Assembly: GCA_011049465.1 (NCBI GenBank)
Contig: DSBP01000210.1
Span: 1 to 8,008, forward strand
Reading direction: 5' to 3'
DNA: 8,008 nt
From: a bacterium
Lineage (GTDB): Bacteria > Oederibacteriota > PGYV01 > DSBP01
The position numbers and the translations under genes are program-made. This document shows positions 1-5,336 of this stretch, one piece after another. The notes under the pieces were generated by a model, which saw only the letters and a list, made by a program, of their open reading frames with translations, was not told the origin of the DNA and did not search any database. Numbering within the stretch: the first letter of the stretch is position 1; each line of letters starts with the position of its first letter.

Positions 1-970
1 CGGGAACATAGCGATGCATAACAGGGCAGCGGCTGAAATTCTTGGAAAACCCGGAGGGGAAAAAAAGGAACTGATGCTGCCGGAAGGAATGCTGAAAAAG
101 GCCGGAGCGGGATGTGTTATTAAAGACGGTGAATTTACAGTAAAGACAGGTGAAACGGAAAAGACCGTTTTATTTGCCTGTTCTCCGGTAATGGAAAAAG
201 GAGAGGCAATAGCTTCTGTAATAATTATTGTGGACATAACAGGGCGCAAAGGCGCCGAAATAAAGCTGAAAAGGATTATTGAGGACCTTAAGAAGTCCAA
301 TGAAGAACTTGAGCGTTTTGCTTATGTGGCCTCTCACGACTTAAAAGAGCCTGTCAGGATGGTGAGTTTATATTCGGAACTGCTCGCGAAAAAACACGGA
401 AAAAAAATGGATGAAGAGGCGGCTGAATACCTGAAATTTGTAACAGAAGGCGCCTCAAGAATGAACAGCCTTATTGACGGGCTGCTTCAGTACGCGCGTT
501 CAGGGAACAAAAAAGCGGGGGACGAAAAAACCGACATGAAACTTATTTTTGAAGGCGTGATAAGCACGCTAAAGCCCAAAATTGAAAGTGTGAACGGGAC
601 AGTGGCGCTTGAAACTGAACTCCCGGAAATAAGCGCAGATCCGAGGGAAATGGAGCAGGTTTTTCAGAATCTCATAGGAAACGCGGTTAAGTTTTCCGGG
701 AAAAAACCGCCTGTTGTACGCGTGGGATGCTCTGAAGAAGCGGGGGATTACAGGTTTTATGTCAAAGACAACGGAATAGGAATAGAAGAAACTTACAGGG
801 CAAAAGTATTTGAGATATTTCAGAGGTTAAACGTGAGGGAAGAATACGAAGGGACAGGCGTGGGGCTTGCCATTTGTAAAAAAATAATTGAGTCAGCAGG
901 CGGAAAAATATGGTTTGAATCCGGCGGAGAGGGGAAAGGTTCGGTATTTTATTTCACTATTCCTTCGTGA
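1..970 (+). CDS. PAS-type sensor histidine kinase, 3' part (5' end outside window)
   Basis: This is the C-terminal part of a two-component sensor kinase that autophosphorylates on His and passes phosphate to a response regulator. The frame is open back to base 2 and reads GNIAMHNRAAAEILG, which resembles the start of a PAS core, so the ATG at 14 is internal and the gene begins upstream of the window. Counting from that ATG, a PAS tail ends near residue 76 (IIVDITGRKG), followed by a short coiled linker and a HisKA dimerisation helix with H-box ASHDLKEP (phospho-acceptor His108). The HATPase_c domain shows the N-box (QNLIGNAVKFS, 218-228), G1 (DNGIGI, 252-257), F-box (VFEIFQRL, 265-272) and G2 (GTGVGLAI, 280-287). 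All catalytic motifs look intact. The H-box context is of the phytochrome-kinase type (ERFAYVASHDLKEP). No receiver domain follows, so the partner regulator must be elsewhere. The ligand sensed is unknown because the N-terminus is missing. The stop lies 20 bp before the next probable start. Confidence 0.93.
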   Translation, partial: GNIAMHNRAAAEILGKPGGEKKELMLPEGMLKKAGAGCVIKDGEFTVKTGETEKTVLFACSPVMEKGEAIASVIIIVDITGRKGAEIKLKRIIEDLKKSNEELERFAYVASHDLKEPVRMVSLYSELLAKKHGKKMDEEAAEYLKFVTEGASRMNSLIDGLLQYARSGNKKAGDEKTDMKLIFEGVISTLKPKIESVNGTVALETELPEISADPREMEQVFQNLIGNAVKFSGKKPPVVRVGCSEEAGDYRFYVKDNGIGIEETYRAKVFEIFQRLNVREEYEGTGVGLAICKKIIESAGGKIWFESGGEGKGSVFYFTIPS

Positions 971-978
971 ATAGTTTT

Positions 979-987
979 AAGGAGGAG
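979..987 (+). promoter_or_regulatory. Strong ribosome binding site deciding a TTG start
   Basis: AAGGAGGAG lies just upstream of TTG 991, with about 5 bases between AGGAGG and the start codon. The alternative GTG at 967, which overlaps the kinase stop, has no purine-rich site before it. This site therefore favours TTG 991 as the methyltransferase start. Confidence 0.75.
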
Positions 988-990
988 AAA

Positions 991-1767
991 TTGGACAGAC
1001 AATACTGGGACAGCAAAGCGGTGAATTACAATGATGAGATATTCAGTTCAATACACAGCGACATGGGCGGCAAGATAAGGAAAATTATCAGGAAATACGG
1101 TTCAAGAAAGAAAACAGCATGTGATTTCGGATGCGGAATAGGGCTGTATCTTCCCGAATTAAGCTTACGGTTTAAAACAGTGCATGCTTTTGATTTATCT
1201 CCGGAGCTGATAAAAAGGGCAAAAGAGAGGATGAAAAACACCGGAAACATTACATACAGGCCCGTGGATCTTTCCTGCAGGAGCCTAAGGCTGCCAAAGG
1301 CGGATTTTGGCGCGCTTACCAATGTCCTTATAATGGAAAACAGTTATGTGAGAAAAGCGATTTTAAAAAATGTGTTCAAGAGCCTTAATCCGGGCGCTCT
1401 TCTTTTTGCTGTTGTTCCGTCACTCGAATCTGTCCTTTATGTAAATTCGAGGCTGTTTGAATGGAATATAAGGGATGGAATCAAACAGGATGAAGCTGTT
1501 GATAAAGGGCTTCGTTCCGCGCACGCGGGAAAAGGCTCTGTTTCCAACGGGCTGATAAATATAGACAATATTACCACCAAGCATTACCTGAAAGAAGAGC
1601 TGGAACTGTTTTTTAAAGGAGCGGGTTTTAAGATAATTAATATGGATAAAATAGAGTATTCGTGGAAAACCGAGTTTGAGTCGCCGCCAAAATGGATGCG
1701 CGCGCCGTATCCGTGGGACTGGATGGCTGTATGCGAAAAGCCCGCGAATGGAAAAGGAAGCGGTTAA
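991..1767 (+). CDS. Class I SAM-dependent methyltransferase
   Basis: A 258-residue soluble protein predicted to transfer a methyl group from S-adenosylmethionine; the acceptor is unknown. The N-terminus (DRQYWDSKAVNYNDEIF) is typical of small Methyltransf_11/25-type enzymes. Motif I is DFGCGIG (residues 45-51), and the acidic residue ending the second strand is D68 in HAFDLSPE. A motif II/III-like stretch, ADFGALTNVLIM (104-115), and a post-motif region, LKNVFKSLNPGALLF, follow. The C-terminus ends in an aromatic stretch, RAPYPWDWMAVCEKP. I chose TTG 991 rather than GTG 967 because a full AAGGAGG-type site precedes it and the protein then starts where family members usually do. It follows the kinase closely, and its stop codon overlaps the ATG of the next gene (TAATG), so the three are probably co-transcribed. 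A role in modifying an envelope or small-molecule substrate is only a guess from context. Confidence 0.87.
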   Translation: MDRQYWDSKAVNYNDEIFSSIHSDMGGKIRKIIRKYGSRKKTACDFGCGIGLYLPELSLRFKTVHAFDLSPELIKRAKERMKNTGNITYRPVDLSCRSLRLPKADFGALTNVLIMENSYVRKAILKNVFKSLNPGALLFAVVPSLESVLYVNSRLFEWNIRDGIKQDEAVDKGLRSAHAGKGSVSNGLINIDNITTKHYLKEELELFFKGAGFKIINMDKIEYSWKTEFESPPKWMRAPYPWDWMAVCEKPANGKGSG

Positions 1768-2570
1768 TGGAGGAGCAGGAATTTGACGAAGCGCAGTTTT
1801 TAAGGATAAACCCGGAGGAGCAGGAAAGTTTTTTTGATAAAAAGAGGAAAAGGGAAAGCCCGCTCGTTTTCACCATAAAAGTAATAATGCTGATAGTTAG
1901 TGTCTTTAATATATTTGTTTTTACCGCATATTACAGGGGAGTGCTGTCACGCGCGCACAGGTACGCGGATACGGACAAAGACGGAGTTATTAATATGCGG
2001 GACAATGATATTGACGGGGACTCCATACCGAATATGAAAGACCCTGACGCGAACGGCAGCGGCAGGCCAAATACCGAAGACATGCTGCGCGCAGCGCGCG
2101 GTATGATAGGAATGCCTTATGAACAGCTTATGGGAGCGCATAAAAACATAGGTTTTAAACTCGGGGGAATTGTCTGTATTGACCTGGTAAACCTTGCCTA
2201 CGAGAAAGCGGGAATATACTTTGAGCGGGAATTGAGAAAGTTTTACAAGCAAAAACCGTATTACTTTTCGTATAGAAAGTGGAACAACCCTTACGACCCT
2301 GATTTTGCGCGCAGGGTCAGAAATTTCAGGGCTTACTGCAGGGGGAAGGGGTTTTTGCTGAAAAAAGGCGAGCCGCTTCAGCCGGGAGACCTTGTTATAT
2401 TCGGGCAGGGGCATATAGCCATCATAGAAAAAGTAAAAGGGGATGATTATACGGTTATTGAGGCATCCGGAAAAAAGTATTTTACGATGCGGGCTTCAAA
2501 GAAGGATATTTATGAACGAAGCCTTGAGCGCTACGGAGACGCGGTTTACGCCAGAATAAGATATGAATGA
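1767..2570 (+). CDS. Membrane-anchored protein with TSP3 Ca-binding repeats and DUF1287-like (NlpC/P60-type) hydrolase domain
   Basis: A 267-residue protein. The ATG at 1767 overlaps the previous stop by one base and has AAGGAAG about 6 bases upstream; an in-frame ATG at 1692 lies inside the methyltransferase gene and has no comparable site. Residues 1-32 are charged and end in KKRKRE, then one membrane helix (about 33-55) follows, so the rest should face the periplasm. Residues 67-95 form a thrombospondin type 3-like calcium-binding repeat with spaced Asp residues (DTDKDGV, DNDIDGDSIPN). The catalytic-type domain has Cys137 (VCIDLV), a DPDFARRVRNF stretch matching the D-x-RRV-x-N pattern of DUF1287, and PGDLVIF followed by His216 (GHIAII). 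Cys and His are the expected catalytic pair of the NlpC/P60-like papain fold. Peptidoglycan peptide hydrolysis is the likely but unproven activity. The calcium-binding segment between anchor and enzyme is unusual and could make activity or spacing depend on calcium. Confidence 0.8.
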   Translation: MEEQEFDEAQFLRINPEEQESFFDKKRKRESPLVFTIKVIMLIVSVFNIFVFTAYYRGVLSRAHRYADTDKDGVINMRDNDIDGDSIPNMKDPDANGSGRPNTEDMLRAARGMIGMPYEQLMGAHKNIGFKLGGIVCIDLVNLAYEKAGIYFERELRKFYKQKPYYFSYRKWNNPYDPDFARRVRNFRAYCRGKGFLLKKGEPLQPGDLVIFGQGHIAIIEKVKGDDYTVIEASGKKYFTMRASKKDIYERSLERYGDAVYARIRYE

Positions 2571-2605
2571 AGCTGATAACTGAAAACTGAAAGTTTATAG
2601 CTGAG
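2571..2605. repeat. Five-unit heptamer tandem repeat (AgCTGAt/AACTGAA type)
   Basis: Directly after the hydrolase stop the sequence reads as consecutive 7-base units: AGCTGAT, AACTGAA, AACTGAA, AGTTTAT, AGCTGAG. Four of five fit A(A/G)CTGA(A/T/G); the fourth is degenerate. It sits in the 95-bp gap between two convergent genes. The rest of the gap (2606-2665) is AT-rich with only short palindromes (TAATTATAATTA at 2647-2658 and AACCGGTT at 2658-2665) and no convincing hairpin with a U-run. Its function is unknown; short intergenic heptamer arrays of this sort often recur through a genome. Confidence 0.6.
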
Positions 2606-2665
2606 ACATATGTTTAGGCCTTAATAAGAATAAGAATATGAATTTCTAATTATAATTAACCGGTT

Positions 2666-4633
2666 TCACCTGTATATCGTTGATTCTATTATAATTTCAA
2701 CACGCCTGTTTTTTAGCCTGCCTTCGGGCGTATTATTCGGCGCTATAGGCTGCTTCTCACCGTATCCTGCGGTATTTATGCGGCCACCGTCCATTGAGAG
2801 AAGGTTGACCATAAAGAATTTAACCGCGTCAGCGCGCGCTTTTGAGAGCTCTTTATTTGTCCTGTAAAGGCCGCCTGAGGGCTGAAGGTTGTCCGTGTGG
2901 CCGGCAACAGTGATTTTAGAATCGGGGTTTTCTTCGATTACTTTTTTCATCTCTTTAAGGATTCCGTAAGCGGATATTTTAACATCGGCTTTTCCCAGGT
3001 CAAACAGCGCGTCAGAGGCAAAGGAGAGTTTTATTTCTTTAAGCAGTACAACCTGAGCCTTTGCAGGGGTCTGGCCCTTGTTGCCGAGATTGTCCGTTGA
3101 TGACAGGCTGTAATAGTATATTTCGCCCGTTGTTACATATTCCCCGCTGCTGCCTTTGCCGTCCCAAACAAACGAGGCTGGCGGCGGGCCGTTTCCGCCG
3201 GTTGTAAAGAAGGGTTTTTTGTTTTTATCCCAGACAATAAGCTGCCACTTTGCGACGCCGTTTCTGTCATCCGCAGACAGCGCTATGGTTGAAGGTATTA
3301 AAAGCGCGTCGTTTTGCCCCGGCCGCAGCAGCTGCGGCTGAGCGTCTATGCGCATAACCGGAGGGGTATTGTCTATCTCAACGGATACAGGCGCGGATGA
3401 GGAGGTGCCGTTTTCATAATTTGCGGTAAGGACAGCCCAATAAACGCCGTCAGCAAGGACACCCGCGTCCCCGCGTCCGCCCCATATTACATTTTGCGCG
3501 GACAAATCTTTGATTTCAACAGATGCTGCCTGCAGCCCGAGGGAGTCGTTGATTTTAATATGGGCGGATTTAAGTTTGTCTTTGGATTTAAAGAGAGGAG
3601 TAAACGCCGCGTCATCCATATATTTGTCGTTATTTGGAGAAAAAACAGAAGGATTAACCTGAAGGGATACAGGCGGGGTTCCCCAGCTGTAATTCAGCGA
3701 GAAGCGGTGTGTCATTCCCAGTTCTTCATAGCGTATGAAAGCATAGTCAAAACCGATTCCCTGCCATTTTACGCCCGCGCCGAAAGAGGGCTGGTCAAAG
3801 GCGCCGAGTTTATACCCAAAACGCAGCGCTACAGTATCATATATCCAGTACTCGGCGCCCAAAGAATAAAGGTTGTCATAATCAAGCTGCAGTATTATCT
3901 GGGCGGACAGCAAAAGAGTACCGTCAAACATCGCAAACGAGTCGGATATTCCTGTTTTAAGAATTCTGGGCGGCTCAAACGCGGCGTTTTCAAGCTTGAG
4001 TTCCGAGCCGAAATTTGAAAGGACGAGCCCCAGTTTTACGGAGTGGCCGTGCATAAAGCTTTTGTACATAAGCCCGATATCGGTTGTTATTCCTGCTCCG
4101 CTTGAAGTATCAATATTTTCAGAGGTAACTTTTACCGACGCTCCTGCAGAGAGGTAGTCTTTTATATCAAGGCCGTAAGCCAGTATAACGGAGTAGTTAA
4201 AAGGGGCAAATTTATGGTGTTTGTAAAGGGAAAAATCAGGTTCAGGGGTATCAAGGAAACCATCGGGAAGGGACGATGTTTTGTCCATTTCATCAACCTG
4301 AAACCAGGCAAAGGCAAATCCGAGCCTGCCAAGGTCAGTATAAGGGACAGGAGCGACAAGCGCGAGGTATTCATAGTTAATTCCCTGAAACCAGCTTATG
4401 TGTGAAAGCTGTACCTCAAATCCTGTCACAGATACAAGGCCGGCAGGGTTGTAATAGAGGCCATAGGTGCCGTCTGAGACGGCTGTAAATGCCTCTCCCA
4501 TTCCTGCGGCACGGGCAAAAGGCGGTATTTTAAGAAAATTTGAGCTTGTTGTGCCTACAAGCTCAACACCGGCAAAAAGGCCGGGTATAAACAGCACCAG
4601 AAAAATTGGGATAAATACAATAACCCTTCTCAA
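2666..4633 (-). CDS. PorV-like outer-membrane barrel fused to FlgD-like Ig repeats and an OmpA peptidoglycan-binding domain
   Basis: A 655-residue secreted protein. A signal peptide is clear (MRRVIVFIPI then LVLFIPGLFAG, cleavage near 21-22). Residues about 28-320 resemble the PorV/PorQ or UPF0164 outer-membrane barrel family: FLKIPPFARAAGMGEAF, then DGTYGLYYNPAGL, then alternating beta-strand segments. Residues about 325-425 (NPSVFSPNND, ADGVYWAVLTA) and 428-530 (FVWDGKGSSGEYV, STDNLGNKG) look like two FlgD/gliding-type Ig-like modules. The C-terminal 540-650 is an OmpA domain: AGHTDN (Asp581) and SKAR (Arg600) are the usual diaminopimelate-binding pair, and GYGEKQPI plus NRRVEI complete it. 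The protein should span the outer membrane and hold the peptidoglycan. The start is TTG 4633, five bases after AAGGAGG. It is divergent from the cNMP-binding gene. Whether the barrel is a pore or an assembly factor cannot be told. Confidence 0.9.
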   Translation of the reverse strand: MRRVIVFIPIFLVLFIPGLFAGVELVGTTSSNFLKIPPFARAAGMGEAFTAVSDGTYGLYYNPAGLVSVTGFEVQLSHISWFQGINYEYLALVAPVPYTDLGRLGFAFAWFQVDEMDKTSSLPDGFLDTPEPDFSLYKHHKFAPFNYSVILAYGLDIKDYLSAGASVKVTSENIDTSSGAGITTDIGLMYKSFMHGHSVKLGLVLSNFGSELKLENAAFEPPRILKTGISDSFAMFDGTLLLSAQIILQLDYDNLYSLGAEYWIYDTVALRFGYKLGAFDQPSFGAGVKWQGIGFDYAFIRYEELGMTHRFSLNYSWGTPPVSLQVNPSVFSPNNDKYMDDAAFTPLFKSKDKLKSAHIKINDSLGLQAASVEIKDLSAQNVIWGGRGDAGVLADGVYWAVLTANYENGTSSSAPVSVEIDNTPPVMRIDAQPQLLRPGQNDALLIPSTIALSADDRNGVAKWQLIVWDKNKKPFFTTGGNGPPPASFVWDGKGSSGEYVTTGEIYYYSLSSTDNLGNKGQTPAKAQVVLLKEIKLSFASDALFDLGKADVKISAYGILKEMKKVIEENPDSKITVAGHTDNLQPSGGLYRTNKELSKARADAVKFFMVNLLSMDGGRINTAGYGEKQPIAPNNTPEGRLKNRRVEIIIESTIYR

Positions 4634-4638
4634 ATGCG

Positions 4639-4645
4639 CCTCCTT
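4639..4645 (-). promoter_or_regulatory. Ribosome binding site supporting a TTG start
   Basis: On the minus strand AAGGAGG is followed by five bases (CGCAT) and TTG 4633. The protein then begins with a normal signal peptide (MRRVIVF). No ATG with a comparable site is nearby, so the TTG start is well supported. Confidence 0.8.
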
Positions 4646-4659
4646 AAAGTATATATATA

Positions 4660-4687
4660 ATTATATAGTAATTTATTATTATTTCAA
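4660..4687 (-). promoter_or_regulatory. Sigma70-type promoter for the OmpA-type gene
   Basis: On the minus strand a -35 box TTGAAA (4687-4682) is followed by a 16-base spacer and a perfect -10 box TATAAT (4665-4660). Transcription would start near 4653, about 20 bases before the TTG start, leaving just room for the ribosome site. The -35 lies inside the first copy of a 12-bp direct repeat. Confidence 0.6.
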
Positions 4688-4708
4688 CAAAAATTTCAAC
4701 AAAAATTT
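4681..4708. repeat. Tandem 12-bp direct repeat in the divergent promoter region
   Basis: ATTTCAACAAAA occurs twice head to tail (4681-4692 and 4693-4704), followed by a partial third unit ATTT. The array lies between and over the -35 regions of the two divergent promoters: the first copy contains the -35 of the leftward promoter and the array ends one base before the rightward -35 box. It could be a regulator site or an AT-rich UP-like element; slippage of an A/T-rich stretch is the plain alternative. Confidence 0.65.
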
Positions 4709-4709
4709 A

Positions 4710-4738
4710 TTGACAAATAACCTTACTGGGCGTAAAAT
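4710..4738 (+). promoter_or_regulatory. Sigma70-type promoter for the cNMP-binding gene
   Basis: A perfect -35 box TTGACA (4710-4715), a 17-base spacer and a near-perfect -10 box TAAAAT (4733-4738) predict a start near 4745, about 26 bases before ATG 4771. A modest ribosome site (GAGGGTG, 4760-4766) follows. The AT-rich 12-bp repeats just upstream could act as an UP element. Confidence 0.75.
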
Positions 4739-4770
4739 AAAATGTAAAAATAAAAAAATGAGGGTGAAAA

Positions 4771-5202
4771 ATGAGCGATGAGTTTTCAAGGCTTCGGGAA
4801 GCTTTAAAGAAAGTTGATTTTTTCTATTCTTTAAGCATGGGCTATCTGGACGAATTGATTCGCGCGCTGAAAAAGAGAAAAGCAGCCAAGGGAGAGGAAC
4901 TTATAAAGCAGGGGGAAATAGGGGATAAGTTCTATCTGATTTCTACGGGAGAGGTTTCGGTCTATGTAAAAAAAGGCGGGTTTGGCAGCCCGAAAAAGGT
5001 TGCCACTCTCGGGCCGGGCGATTTTTTCGGCGAGATGGCCCTGATAACCGATCTTCCAAGAGCGGCAACAGTCATCGCCGAAGAACCAAGTGAGTTTTTT
5101 GTTTTATACAAGAGGGATTTTAAAAAAATACTTATGTCAAACCCAAAAATCGCCGCCATTATTAATGATGTACTTTCAAAAAGAAGGGCAAGCAACAGAT
5201 AG
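4771..5202 (+). CDS. Stand-alone cyclic-nucleotide-binding domain protein
   Basis: A 143-residue cytosolic protein that is essentially one cNMP-binding (CAP_ED) beta-barrel. After an N-terminal helix (FSRLREALKKVDFFYSL) come GEELIKQGEIGDKFYLISTGEV (41-62) and the phosphate-binding cassette FGEMALITDLPRAAT (86-100). The cassette keeps the Glu (88) and Arg (97) that bind the ribose and cyclic phosphate in CRP and PKA regulatory subunits, so real cAMP or cGMP binding is plausible. The C-terminal helix ends at about residue 138. No helix-turn-helix, kinase, cyclase or channel part is present, so it is not a CRP-type transcription factor; it probably acts through a protein partner. The gene has its own strong promoter and is followed after 134 bases by the unknown 593-residue gene on the same strand, with which it may work. 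The partner and ligand are not shown by the sequence. Confidence 0.9.
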   Translation: MSDEFSRLREALKKVDFFYSLSMGYLDELIRALKKRKAAKGEELIKQGEIGDKFYLISTGEVSVYVKKGGFGSPKKVATLGPGDFFGEMALITDLPRAATVIAEEPSEFFVLYKRDFKKILMSNPKIAAIINDVLSKRRASNR

Positions 5203-5245
5203 AAAACAGAAAAATTCCGGCAGGATATAACAGCGGATATTTTTG

Positions 5246-5265
5246 GCGAAACGCGCATGTTTCGC
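5246..5265. other. 20-bp hairpin/palindrome between the cNMP-binding gene and the next gene
   Basis: Perfect 7-base arms GCGAAAC (5246-5252) and GTTTCGC (5259-5265) flank a 6-base loop. A T6 run starts only 13 bases later, so it is a poor fit to a Rho-independent terminator. It could be an attenuating or processing hairpin within a two-gene transcript, or an operator. The rest of the 134-bp gap holds TATAAAAT at 5268-5275, but no good -35 box at normal spacing, so a separate promoter for the downstream gene is not established. Confidence 0.45.
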
Positions 5266-5336
5266 AATATAAAATGGTTTTTTGGAGCAAACGGTATTTA
5301 TTAAAAAGAAAGTAAAATCAGGAAGGAGCAGAATAA

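Noticed and set aside
14..16. ATG at 14 as the start of the histidine kinase
   Set aside because: The frame is open to the window start and the preceding codons fit a PAS core, so the gene begins upstream.
967..969. GTG 967 as the methyltransferase start
   Set aside because: No ribosome site precedes it, whereas TTG 991 has AAGGAGGAG at ideal distance and fits the family N-terminus.
1692..1694. ATG 1692 as the start of the TSP3/hydrolase protein
   Set aside because: It would add 25 residues overlapping the methyltransferase; ATG 1767 has a ribosome site and overlaps the previous stop in the usual TAATG manner.
2606..2665. Terminator between the convergent hydrolase and OmpA-type genes
   Set aside because: Only short AT-rich or 8-bp palindromes are present with no stem plus U-run on either strand.
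3494..4018. Open frame of 174 codons on the plus strand inside the OmpA-type gene
   Set aside because: Antisense shadow of a gene with clear domain matches; no ribosome site or recognisable protein.
4467..4781. Plus-strand open frame crossing the divergent promoter region
   Set aside because: It runs antisense through the signal-peptide end of the OmpA-type gene and then through promoter sequence as low-complexity Asn/Lys codons.
4771..5202. CRP/FNR-type transcription factor
   Set aside because: Only the cyclic-nucleotide-binding domain is present; there is no helix-turn-helix after the C-helix.
5257..5304. Possible 15-codon small protein in the gap before the unknown gene
   Set aside because: No ribosome site, and it overlaps the hairpin; nothing supports translation.
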